Origin: a virus
Strand: one strand, 5' to 3'
IMG/VR virus record: IMGVR_UViG_3300022928_000137
Location: 1 to 22,046 of that record
DNA length: 22,046 nt
Each line of letters starts with the position of its first letter. Positions within the stretch are counted from its first letter, which is position 1. Under the pieces are notes generated by a model. That model did not search any database, was not told the origin of the DNA, and saw only the letters and a list, made by a program, of their open reading frames with translations. The translations under genes and the position numbers were made by a program. Positions 1 to 5,787 of this stretch are shown piece by piece.

Positions 1-159
1 TAAAGAAATAACCTCAGGTGAGGTTTTATCAATAGCTAGATGAATTCTAAAGTTCTGGTAGCTTTGAACTAATACGCTAGAAACTAACCTTTTTAGATTA
101 TACAGGCAATCACCGTGAATTCTAGCTATTAACTCAAATTTATAAGTTCCTGATGTAAT
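1..159 (-). CDS. GT2-type glycosyltransferase, N-terminal part (runs off the left edge)
   Basis: A minus-strand reading frame is open from about 159 to the window edge (53 codons) and reads like the beginning of a family 2 glycosyltransferase: a first beta strand (ELIARIHGD), then LKRLVSSVLVQSYQNF and a strand ending LAID. This matches the usual SVLxQxYxNFEIxxxD pattern of the nucleotide-sugar-binding half. No ATG, GTG or TTG lies in frame after the last upstream stop near 205. The most likely start is ATT at 159-157, preceded by an AAGG eight bases upstream, which would overlap the end of the preceding glycosyltransferase gene. Alternatively the two proteins are joined by a frameshift, programmed or a sequencing error. 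The family call is fairly secure from the motif; the start is uncertain. The catalytic DxD region lies outside the window. Confidence 0.55.
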   Translation of the reverse strand, partial: MTSGTYKFELIARIHGDCLYNLKRLVSSVLVQSYQNFRIHLAIDKTSPEVISL

Positions 160-1010
160 ATCTCGGGCCTTTCTTTTAAATAGTTTTCGATTTCATCTAA
201 TGGTTTATTCCACCAGTCTTCCAACGTGTGCTGGGAGTTTTCATTAGTTATAACTTCAAGACCCATCAGTTTTGCTTCAATTGTAATCCTAGGACATGTG
301 TCTTCTATAATTGGTAAAAAAATTAAACCTTTATAGCCACTTAATTTTTGAAGCATCTCATCATGAGTCTCAGTTGAAAATACCTCATAAGGTAAATTTT
401 TGGTAATAGCATAATTTACTGACTTACTTACCCCTTTTGCCTGTTGGTGCCACCCCGGATGCCCGTCAATAATAGCATACTTATCTGATTTCTGATTACT
501 TCGATATTCTTTCATTTTCGCAAAAGAATCTTTAGTAAAACAGGAAGATAGCACTTTAGTTTTTTCGGCAGGTATATCCAAAGACACCTCATGTATTTTT
601 CTTTGGCCTTCCGACATGTAGAAAATTTTAGAGGTATATTTTTTTATGTAACTGTAAATATTCCTAAGAGTAGCTGTCTCAGGATTAATCAAGCAATCAC
701 ATTCTTTATTACCTAAAGTCCTGTGTGGTGTCGGACCTCTGAACCTACAAAATCCATAATCAAAATCTATTTTAACAGTAGTTTGAGTCTGAATTATTTG
801 CATTAGAGTCTCGTAAGACTCTTTAGTGAGACCCATAGTATTCCCGATAATCCAAACTTTTGGCCGTTTAAAATCTAAATGGGTTTTTGTTAGATCTGAT
901 GTTTTTATGAACTCGCATTCATGCTTAAAAGGCTCAGTAATAGCGTCTAAGGTGAGTGAAGTACCACCTAAACTAATGGCTGAATCGTCTATAACGGCGT
1001 ATTTTATCAT
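129..1010 (-). CDS. GT-B-fold glycosyltransferase-like protein
   Basis: A 293-residue protein, probably a retaining glycosyltransferase of the GT-B fold acting in the cytoplasm. The C-terminal half carries the signature seen in GT4-like enzymes: a hydrophobic strand GLIFLPI followed by E236-DTCPRITIE-A246, the E-x(n)-E element that contacts the nucleotide-sugar, then LMGLEVITNE. The N-terminal half starts with a short beta strand and a glycine pair (DDSAISLGGTS), as in acceptor domains. Unlike typical members (about 350-400 residues) it is short and carries a cysteine cluster (C88, C104, C106). Its ATG overlaps the stop of the FmdB-like gene by four bases (ATGA), so translation is probably coupled. 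It sits in a run with a second GT-B enzyme and a GT2 enzyme. The sugar and acceptor cannot be told from sequence; modified DNA, virion protein or host surface glycan are all possible. Confidence 0.65.
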   Translation of the reverse strand: MIKYAVIDDSAISLGGTSLTLDAITEPFKHECEFIKTSDLTKTHLDFKRPKVWIIGNTMGLTKESYETLMQIIQTQTTVKIDFDYGFCRFRGPTPHRTLGNKECDCLINPETATLRNIYSYIKKYTSKIFYMSEGQRKIHEVSLDIPAEKTKVLSSCFTKDSFAKMKEYRSNQKSDKYAIIDGHPGWHQQAKGVSKSVNYAITKNLPYEVFSTETHDEMLQKLSGYKGLIFLPIIEDTCPRITIEAKLMGLEVITNENSQHTLEDWWNKPLDEIENYLKERPEILHQELINLS

Positions 1011-1372
1011 TCAATGGTGAAGTTTGAGTTATTGACTTTAGACCTATCTTGAGGATGTTTAGCACCTTTATTTTTTTTACGATAATCACTGAACAACTTT
1101 TCTTTTACTGGATCATGTCCAGCTTTTTCTTTTCTTCTTTCCGATGCTTCTCCAGACTGGTCCCATAAATCACCAACTGTTGAAGCTTTAGCTTTCTCCC
1201 TAAACTCTTTTTGAGAGAAAGGGTCTATTCTAGTATCAATTGAAGCGTTTGGAACAGTATATACTCTGTCGTACTGAACTCCATCTACTGAATACTCGTG
1301 TGACTCATGAATAGTTTGAAAAACTGTTATTTGTTCTTTCGTCTCGGGGTGTTCGTAAATATACTCAGGCAT
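1007..1372 (-). CDS. FmdB-like small phage protein without zinc ligands
   Basis: A 121-residue protein beginning MPEYIYEHPETKEQITVFQ. This matches the N-terminus of FmdB/zinc-ribbon regulatory proteins (MPxYxYxC...), but the cysteine pairs that bind zinc in that family are missing: the ribbon positions are occupied by residues such as HPETKE. The middle (YDRVYTVPNASIDTRIDPF) and the charged, lysine-rich C-terminus look like proteins I know from marine phages, where they are annotated as FmdB-like or hypothetical. The gene starts four bases after the upstream GT4-like gene and overlaps the next gene by four bases, so it is an internal operon member. Function is unknown. A metal-free descendant of a zinc ribbon is an inference from the aligned N-terminus. 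Confidence 0.6.
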   Translation of the reverse strand: MPEYIYEHPETKEQITVFQTIHESHEYSVDGVQYDRVYTVPNASIDTRIDPFSQKEFREKAKASTVGDLWDQSGEASERRKEKAGHDPVKEKLFSDYRKKNKGAKHPQDRSKVNNSNFTIE

Positions 1373-1376
1373 TGAT

Positions 1377-2468
1377 TTATCCTTCTGTTAATATCTGATC
1401 AATTGAATCTACCATTTTCTTATAGGTGTATTCATCTTGAAGTTTTAGGCCCTCTTCATTAATTGGTGAAGATTTGTATCTTTCTACGGCTTCTTCACAA
1501 CCAGCAATGAACTCCTCCTCATTGAAAGTAAAAATATTACCCTGATTAAACGCACCGCCTTTACGGAAAAACACTCCGTCACTAGAGTCTTCTTTACCAT
1601 TGGGCTGTACCATGACGGTATTTTTTTCATTAGCCCAGTCTTGGTAACCAGAACTATTCAAAATAACTCCGTGCTTGCCTAGAGCTACTGACTGAAATTC
1701 AGGTAGCCCCCAACCTTCTCCACCCGACATACCTATAACAATATTCGAAGAGTTTAAAAAATCATTGTATAGGATATTTTTTTGCATTTGGCCAAGAAAA
1801 TTTACATTATAATAAGTTTTCCCTTCCAGTATTTGAGATAACTGATTTTTAAAATCCTGCTCTTTAAGAAATGGATTAGTTATAGCACATTGCAAAACAT
1901 AATCTTTATTATTCCCGTATTTTTTAACCCAAGCTTGGATAACTTCTTTATGATGCTTTCTTTTCTCTAGTTTTCCAGTTAGGTTAAATACAATTTTACC
2001 TTCTAGGTATTGTTGATCTTTTACTTTAAAGTTATTCTTATCAAACCCTAGAGGTACATAATGACAGTTCTGAACGCCTACTGATTCAAATATGTTTTTG
2101 GCGTGATTACTACTAAAAATTAAATTTTTCTGATTCTTGGCAACATTAACTTCATAAGTAGTTGGATGATCTAACTCATAAAAACTGAAAAGAGTTTGAT
2201 CTCTTCCATAAGAAGACAGACTATCCTGATTTAGATGCCATAATCTAAAAATAGGAATATTCCTATCATACTCCTCAAAAGACTTTTTAATTGATGAACT
2301 AATCCATTTTTGAAAGTCTTCGTTTGGTTCTTGTGAGCTTAAGTCAATTTTACCATGTGAGAAAATAAAAGGCTGCACGCCCCTCTCGTAATATTCACGC
2401 AGAAGGGCAGTGCTAACCTGACCAAAGCTTACACCGTTAATTGGTAGATGTAAGGCTATATCGGACAT
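1377..2468 (-). CDS. GT4-type (group 1) glycosyltransferase
   Basis: A 363-residue GT-B-fold glycosyltransferase. The donor-binding C-terminal domain is clear: after the linker VPLGFD (about 138-143), the strand IVFNLTGKLEKRKHHKEVIQ (about 159-178) is the familiar G-K-x-x-x-R-K phosphate-contacting segment. SGGEGWGLPEFQSVALG (about 248-264) is the EGxGLPxxE motif of group 1 transferases. The length is normal for the family. Its ATG overlaps the stop of the upstream 99-residue gene as TGATG, a sign of translational coupling. The partner glycosyltransferases downstream suggest a short glycan pathway rather than one isolated transfer. The family assignment is firm; the substrate is unknown. Confidence 0.85.
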   Translation of the reverse strand: MSDIALHLPINGVSFGQVSTALLREYYERGVQPFIFSHGKIDLSSQEPNEDFQKWISSSIKKSFEEYDRNIPIFRLWHLNQDSLSSYGRDQTLFSFYELDHPTTYEVNVAKNQKNLIFSSNHAKNIFESVGVQNCHYVPLGFDKNNFKVKDQQYLEGKIVFNLTGKLEKRKHHKEVIQAWVKKYGNNKDYVLQCAITNPFLKEQDFKNQLSQILEGKTYYNVNFLGQMQKNILYNDFLNSSNIVIGMSGGEGWGLPEFQSVALGKHGVILNSSGYQDWANEKNTVMVQPNGKEDSSDGVFFRKGGAFNQGNIFTFNEEEFIAGCEEAVERYKSSPINEEGLKLQDEYTYKKMVDSIDQILTEG

Positions 2469-2767
2469 CAGAACAATGCTTCATCGTTTTGTTGTTTTTT
2501 TGCAGCTGGAGCTGCACTACGATTACCCGATCCCTGCTCTTTCATTTCGCTCAAATAAACACGAAGATCTGGAGCATTTTCATTTTTAACTGAACCATCC
2601 TCATTATACTTATTTTTGTTTCTAAAAACAACAAGTGGAACTTTCTCAGAGGTACCTTTCATTGTGATGTGCCCCGTCATGTATTGAGAACCACTATTGC
2701 TTTTCTTTGCCCATAGAGCACCTAGTTCGCGCTCTTGCCAGTCGTTTTTCTTTTCTTCGTTAGACAT
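2468..2767 (-). CDS. Small DUF736-like phage protein
   Basis: The protein has 99 residues if it starts at the ATG at 2767. A longer reading from TTG at 2806 would add 13 residues, but that TTG is better explained as the -35 box of a promoter. The segment LGALWAKKSNSGSQYMTG, the strand KVPLVVFRNKNK and NAPDLRVYL resemble the small DUF736-like beta proteins of phages and mobile elements (about 100 residues, ending in NAPDYRVYL). The tail is low-complexity Ala/Gln/Lys and ends in NDEALF, loosely like the acidic tips of single-strand DNA-binding proteins. It lies between the sigma-like gene and a glycosyltransferase. Function is unknown; the family resemblance is moderate. Confidence 0.55.
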   Translation of the reverse strand: MSNEEKKNDWQERELGALWAKKSNSGSQYMTGHITMKGTSEKVPLVVFRNKNKYNEDGSVKNENAPDLRVYLSEMKEQGSGNRSAAPAAKKQQNDEALF

Positions 2768-2777
2768 AAGAGATTTA

Positions 2778-2806
2778 ATATTGCTAGTACTTTGCGTAAA
2801 TGTCAA
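2778..2806 (-). promoter_or_regulatory. Putative promoter before the DUF736-like gene
   Basis: On the minus strand, a perfect TTGACA (2806-2801) is followed after 17 bases by CAATAT (2783-2778), a weak -10. Transcription would begin only a few bases before ATG 2767, giving an almost leaderless message. The TTG of the -35 box is the apparent upstream start codon of the longer reading of this gene. Confidence 0.35.
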
Positions 2807-2814
2807 TTATTTTT

Positions 2815-3414
2815 TTAAATATTATCAAGGAATTTTTTACTGTCCATTTTTTTTCTCAACATAGACAGTCCTTTGTTGTGAAGGTTTATAGCAGTTTGTG
2901 TGCTGATTTTCATTTGCGAAGCAATTGACGCCCAAGATGGTTTTTTTTCTTCTTTCGAGTAACGAAGTGAAAAAATCTTTTCGATTCTGGAGTCTTTTAA
3001 TTGAGAAAGTATATTTTCAGTATATTCGAAGATTCTTGTATCTTTTTCCTCTTGGCGTTCATCTAGGACATCCAGCATATACTCTTCAAGAGTAACTAGC
3101 CTGTCTTTTGATTTTTTATTTAACTCGTTGAGGCAGTTGTATTTAATTTGATTAGCTAGCCAAGTAGAGAACTTTACTTTTTTTTCAGTATTAAAACTTT
3201 TAGCAGAGCGCCAAATAATTAAATTTTTTTCAGCATGCTTTTCATTTAAACTGATATCATTAATAGAAAAACTCTTAGAGTATCTCTTCATTATCTTAAA
3301 ACACAACCCCGCATGCCTCTCAGATAATTCTATTAAGCTATCCTCACAAGATTGACTCTTTATCCTTTCAACTAGACAGTTATCCGTTAAATTTTCCCTT
3401 GTTCCTTTTTCCAT
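2815..3414 (-). CDS. Phage-encoded sigma-70-family RNA polymerase factor
   Basis: A 199-residue protein with the two-domain plan of a group 4/ECF-like or phage late sigma factor. Residues about 15-45 resemble region 2.1. Residues about 62-103 (EKNLIIWRSAKSF, then FSTWLANQIKYNCLNELNKK) match regions 2.2-2.4, including the FxTWLxxxxxNxxL core. Residues about 158-190 (SWASIASQMKISTQTAINL) form a region 4 helix-turn-helix for the -35 element. The start at ATG 3414 is chosen over GTG 3435 because AAGGAG lies nine bases upstream of the ATG. A TATAAT on the minus strand at 3474-3469 and a palindrome at 3446-3458 lie upstream, suggesting its own regulated promoter. The likely role is to redirect host RNA polymerase to phage promoters. 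A non-sigma HTH regulator is less likely because region 2 is recognisable. Confidence 0.7.
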   Translation of the reverse strand: MEKGTRENLTDNCLVERIKSQSCEDSLIELSERHAGLCFKIMKRYSKSFSINDISLNEKHAEKNLIIWRSAKSFNTEKKVKFSTWLANQIKYNCLNELNKKSKDRLVTLEEYMLDVLDERQEEKDTRIFEYTENILSQLKDSRIEKIFSLRYSKEEKKPSWASIASQMKISTQTAINLHNKGLSMLRKKMDSKKFLDNI

Positions 3415-3445
3415 AAATCCACACTCCTTAAACACTTAAAGTAAT

Positions 3446-3458
3446 ACACTATAAGTGT
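3446..3458. promoter_or_regulatory. Palindrome ACACT-ATA-AGTGT upstream of the sigma gene
   Basis: A perfect inverted repeat with 5-base arms and a 3-base spacer; another ACACTT lies at 3432-3437. It sits just downstream of a minus-strand TATAAT (3474-3469), so it would cover about +4 to +16 of a transcript for the sigma-like gene, a usual place for a repressor operator. Related arms occur before the genes at 9485 and 17562. The protein that binds it, if any, is unknown. Confidence 0.35.
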
Positions 3459-3468
3459 CTGCATGAAT

Positions 3469-3474
3469 ATTATA
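3469..3474 (-). promoter_or_regulatory. Putative -10 box (TATAAT) for the sigma-like gene
   Basis: An exact TATAAT on the minus strand, about 55 bases upstream of the ATG at 3414. I see no convincing -35 box at 16-18 bases, so this is either an activated or non-sigma-70 promoter, or chance in AT-rich DNA. Confidence 0.3.
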
Positions 3475-3514
3475 TGAAATTTTACTAAAGTCTTCTATTT
3501 TTTTTAAAAAAAAT

Positions 3515-4108
3515 TTATTTATAAACCTTTTTAAGCCATTTAAACAGGTTTTGTGAATTAATTACAAGCCTGTTTCGGTCTGTTTCTGTTTTCCAGTTAA
3601 GTATGTAATCAGATTCTTTTTTTACCTTATCATCATTTTGCAGCTCATGAATGTTCGCAGGTTTTACAAAAACTCTTTCTTCGCCCACCTCTTGGTACCG
3701 AGAAACGTGAATTAAAATACCATTTATTTGATTTTTCAACCAATAACACTCGTCTTGTGGATATTCATTGTACCTAATATCTGTAATAATATTTACTTTA
3801 TTACGGTCTAAATCTTTTCCTAACAAACCTGTCCAATGTTTTCCTAATGAAGATTTTCTTTTTATCTCTCCATGAGCAACCAATATTGGCCTTATTAAAT
3901 CTTTATCATCTCTCGAGCAAGTTAAAGGATCAATAGAATACAGTTCTTTACATGTAGACCTTACTTCTGATTTTAAATTATGGGCTAAAGCCCTTTCTTC
4001 CACAGGTAAACCCATTCTGGTTAAAAAAATCCCAATAAGTTCAGCTAAAGTATTCTTACCTGAACCTGCTACTCCGGATATACCTACATTTTTAAACTTA
4101 AATTCCAT
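3515..4108 (-). CDS. Deoxynucleoside monophosphate kinase-like P-loop protein
   Basis: A 197-residue protein with an N-terminal P-loop, GVAGSGKNT (residues 12-20). The GK[DN]T form is what T4 gene 1 dNMP kinase has (SGKDT), rather than the usual GKS/T. The middle has KHWTGLLGK and the strand IITDIRYNEYPQDE, which fits the LID/acceptor region and conserved DxR of phage dNMP kinases. These enzymes phosphorylate dNMPs to dNDPs in the cytoplasm. Together with the dUTPase and ribonucleotide reductase in this window it would feed phage DNA synthesis. It is the first gene of the minus-strand operon and follows a long structured leader. No Shine-Dalgarno is visible before its ATG. A related adenylate kinase-like NTPase of unknown specificity is the main alternative. 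Confidence 0.7.
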   Translation of the reverse strand: MEFKFKNVGISGVAGSGKNTLAELIGIFLTRMGLPVEERALAHNLKSEVRSTCKELYSIDPLTCSRDDKDLIRPILVAHGEIKRKSSLGKHWTGLLGKDLDRNKVNIITDIRYNEYPQDECYWLKNQINGILIHVSRYQEVGEERVFVKPANIHELQNDDKVKKESDYILNWKTETDRNRLVINSQNLFKWLKKVYK

Positions 4109-4160
4109 CTTATTAATTAAACTTTATTAAACTTAATTATATTTATTTTAATAATAATAA

Positions 4161-4440
4161 ACTTTTTCCTAGAAAGTCGAAGTGAAACGGAGACTTTTCC
4201 CGTTTTTGGCGGTTTATTCCAAAACATCGGCAATCTTTTTACTTTTTCCTGAGAATACTCCCCGGTTAGCCTTTTTTGGGTGCGTGGTAGTTTCCACCCA
4301 TATGACATCACCTATACTACTCGCCCAGCTAAGTTCAACACCGCTGGTTCCTCCGGTTACAAGTCTCCACAGTAGAGCCGGACACATAAGATTGCGGACC
4401 TGCCTACCTTTTTAACGTAACAAGGCAGAAATGCTACGCG
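4161..4440 (-). ncRNA. Candidate structured RNA or long 5' leader of the kinase-sigma-glycosyltransferase operon
   Basis: This non-coding stretch is clearly richer in G+C than its neighbours (I count 91 of 180 bases in 4261-4440). Read on the minus strand from a promoter at 4475-4447, it can form these helices: 4428-4423 with 4405-4400; 4382-4378 with 4356-4352, enclosing 4377-4374 with 4368-4365; 4347-4343 with 4329-4325; 4320-4316 with 4291-4287; 4299-4295 with 4282-4278; 4224-4219 with 4209-4204; and 4197-4192 with 4178-4173. The pairs at 4320-4316 and 4299-4295 interlock as an H-type pseudoknot. The 10-base AGGAAAAAGT occurs twice (4250-4241 and 4170-4161). The short reading frames here have no recognisable protein features. 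It could be a stand-alone RNA or a cis-regulatory leader, since no clear terminator separates it from the kinase gene at 4108. I do not recognise the family; marine phage RNA motifs such as manA or wcaG are worth comparing. Confidence 0.5.
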
Positions 4441-4446
4441 TCTACC

Positions 4447-4475
4447 CTTTTATGAGGCAAACCTACACTTGTCAA
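4447..4475 (-). promoter_or_regulatory. Promoter driving the structured RNA and minus-strand operon
   Basis: On the minus strand, a perfect -35 TTGACA (4475-4470) and a -10 TAAAAG (4452-4447, four of six matches) are separated by 17 bases. Transcription would start near 4440, at the edge of the structured, GC-rich stretch. It faces away from the plus-strand promoter at 4508. Confidence 0.55.
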
Positions 4476-4507
4476 CAATATTTTATCATTTCTTGAAAAA
4501 CTAAAGG

Positions 4508-4535
4508 TTGACTTTTGATTTTCAATGATTACACT
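4508..4535 (+). promoter_or_regulatory. Putative promoter for the dUTPase gene
   Basis: TTGACT (4508-4513) is followed after 16 bases by TACACT (4530-4535, four of six matches). The start of transcription would be near 4542, just before ATG 4551. The -35 hexamer, with a following TTT, resembles those at 5788 and 6476. Confidence 0.45.
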
Positions 4536-4550
4536 ACTCTAAATAGGAAC

Positions 4551-5024
4551 ATGAAAATAGATTACAAAAAACTCACTAAAGAAGCTCTAGTCCCACAGCA
4601 AGCGAATCCTGCAGATGCTGGTTACGATTTGTTTTCTACGGAATATGTGACATTAGAACCGGGCCAAAGAACATTAATTTCAACTGGTCTCAGTATTGCT
4701 ATCCCAGAGGGTTATTACGGAAGAATAGCTCCACGTAGTGGACTTGCCGTTAAAAAAGGTATAGATGTCATGGCAGGAGTCATTGATTCGACTTACAGAG
4801 GGGAAGTAAAAATATTATTGATAAACCTAAACTTCGAGGGGTATAATCTTACGCCATCTGTTTATGAATCAATGTTTGGATCAGGAAATAAAATTGATAT
4901 TAAACCGGGTGACAGGATAGCTCAGTTAATTATTGAGAAGTGCTATTCATCAGAATGGACAGAAATGAAAACGTTAACTAATACACAAAGAGGCTCCGGC
5001 GGATTTGGTAGCTCAGGAGAGTAA
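4551..5024 (+). CDS. dut: dUTP pyrophosphatase (dUTPase)
   Basis: A 157-residue trimeric-type dUTPase, which hydrolyses dUTP to dUMP and pyrophosphate, keeping uracil out of DNA and supplying dUMP for thymidylate. All five motifs are present: AGYDLFS (23-29), PRSGLAVKKG (61-70), AGVIDSTYRGEVKILLIN (75-92) with catalytic D79, KPGDRIAQLII (118-128), and the C-terminal RGSGGFGSSG (147-156). The ATG at 4551 is chosen because MKIDYKKL is the normal family start; an upstream TTG at 4515 would fall inside the promoter. Between motifs 3 and 4 there are about 20 more residues (FEGYNLTPSVYESMFGSGNK) than in the compact bacterial enzyme. It is the first gene of the plus-strand unit, with AGGA close upstream. 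Confidence 0.93.
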   Translation: MKIDYKKLTKEALVPQQANPADAGYDLFSTEYVTLEPGQRTLISTGLSIAIPEGYYGRIAPRSGLAVKKGIDVMAGVIDSTYRGEVKILLINLNFEGYNLTPSVYESMFGSGNKIDIKPGDRIAQLIIEKCYSSEWTEMKTLTNTQRGSGGFGSSGE

Positions 5025-5025
5025 T

Positions 5026-5247
5026 ATGAAAGAAGATAGCTCAAAAGATAACTTAATCTCATACAACTCAAAAATGGTAGGGAACGAAGTTTTAGTTGTT
5101 GGCAGAAAAAATCTATCTAATTGGAGAGGGAAAGTCGAAAAAGTAATTGATGAAGAATACTTCGAAATTTCTAAGTACGAAAACCCTCTAGAAACCGAAA
5201 TTATTTCCATGTATGACATAAGGTCTCTTTCTTATGAGTCTAAATAA
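5026..5247 (+). CDS. Small unknown protein, possibly SH3-like
   Basis: A 73-residue acidic protein starting at ATG 5026, one base after the dUTPase stop. An AGGAG six bases upstream decides this start over an earlier in-frame ATG at 5005 that lies inside dut. The central part (VGNEVLVVGRKNLSNWRGKV, then VIDEEYFEI) has the strand-turn-strand pattern of KOW/SH3-like barrels, but this is only a shape argument. It is followed by hairpins likely to end transcription. I do not recognise the family. Confidence 0.6.
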   Translation: MKEDSSKDNLISYNSKMVGNEVLVVGRKNLSNWRGKVEKVIDEEYFEISKYENPLETEIISMYDIRSLSYESK

Positions 5248-5264
5248 ACCTATTTTGTCCCAAT

Positions 5265-5318
5265 ATTGAGACTTTACGACTCAATTTAAATAGCTAAAAA
5301 TAAAAATAGCTATTTTTC
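5265..5318 (+). terminator. Two consecutive hairpins, probable transcription terminator
   Basis: The first inverted repeat is ATTGAG (5265-5270) with CTCAAT (5280-5285). The second is AAATAGCT (5288-5295) with AGCTATTT (5308-5315), followed by a short T run. The second has the form of an intrinsic terminator but with an AT-rich stem, so it may be leaky. It separates the dUTPase unit from hsp20. Confidence 0.45.
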
Positions 5319-5343
5319 CTCAGTAATATTGGAATATGTCAAG

Positions 5344-5368
5344 TTGGCACACCTAGTGCTATAGGTGT
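5344..5368 (+). promoter_or_regulatory. Hairpin and TGGCAC/GTGCT element before hsp20 (RNA thermometer or sigma-54-type promoter)
   Basis: ACACCTA (5349-5355) pairs perfectly with TAGGTGT (5362-5368). The pairing buries AGGTG (5363-5367), which lies five bases before ATG 5373 and matches the Shine-Dalgarno consensus; the opposing arm CACCT mimics the 16S anti-Shine-Dalgarno. This is the logic of RNA thermometers on small heat-shock genes. The same bases also read TTGGCAC-N5-GTGCT, with GG (5346-5347) and GC (5358-5359) ten bases apart, as in -24/-12 sigma-54 promoters. Under the second reading the hairpin would not be transcribed, so the two readings exclude each other. Confidence 0.45.
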
Positions 5369-5372
5369 TTAT

Positions 5373-5741
5373 ATGTATCTATCTAATATATCATATAATC
5401 GGGGCTTGCTTGATCTTGCAATGCCGTTGTTCACGGAATTAGAAAAATCTACTTATGAGAATTATGAAGATTTTTTTGAAAGGGAAGATAGTTATAATTA
5501 TGAGGTAGAAATGGCAGGTTATGACAAAAAAGATATTAAAATTAATATTGATTCAAATGGAGATATTAACCTACAAGCCAAAAGAAAAAGAAGGGGAAGA
5601 GAGATTAATCTCGATAAAGCCTACAGTATCCCTGAGTCAGCCGACCCTAGCAGTTTAAAAGCTAGTCTAGACAAAGGCATACTAACGTTAACGTTAGGCA
5701 AAAAAGAAAAATACAAACCTAGAGAAATAAAAATAAATTAG
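5373..5741 (+). CDS. Small heat shock protein, Hsp20/alpha-crystallin family
   Basis: A 122-residue ATP-independent holdase chaperone. The alpha-crystallin domain covers about residues 41-116: YNYEVEMAGYDKKDIKIN, the strand GDINLQAKRKRR, then the hallmark LKASLDKGILTLTLGK near 97-112 (A-x-x-x-[DN]-G-[IV]-L-x-[LI] pattern). The C-terminal REIKIN supplies the I-x-I motif used for oligomer contacts. The N-terminal arm is short (about 40 residues). Small heat shock proteins are known in T4-like and other marine phages, where they are thought to aid virion protein folding. The gene is monocistronic: hairpins precede it and a strong terminator follows at 5751. Confidence 0.93.
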   Translation: MYLSNISYNRGLLDLAMPLFTELEKSTYENYEDFFEREDSYNYEVEMAGYDKKDIKINIDSNGDINLQAKRKRRGREINLDKAYSIPESADPSSLKASLDKGILTLTLGKKEKYKPREIKIN

Positions 5742-5750
5742 AGTAGGATA

Positions 5751-5775
5751 AACCGGGCTTCTGCCCGGTTTTTTT
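5751..5775 (+). terminator. Strong intrinsic terminator after hsp20
   Basis: AACCGGGC (5751-5758), loop TTCT, GCCCGGTT (5763-5770), continuing into a run of T to 5775. This GC-rich 8-bp stem with a T tail is the clearest terminator in the window and lies ten bases after the hsp20 stop. Confidence 0.92.
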
Positions 5776-5787
5776 GTGTAAACCTAC

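Noticed and set aside
4117-4415. Open frames of 64 (minus) and 77 (plus) codons inside the 4109-4550 gap
   Set aside because: Composition is odd (many Lys/Ile or Pro/Ser/Leu runs), there is no ribosome-binding site, and no motif; the base pairing fits a structured RNA better.
4161-4440. Group I intron, tmRNA, RNase P RNA, or a tRNA cluster
   Set aside because: I found no group I core elements, no tmRNA ends or tag, no RNase P conserved loops, and no clover leaf with a TPsiC arm; no gene is interrupted.
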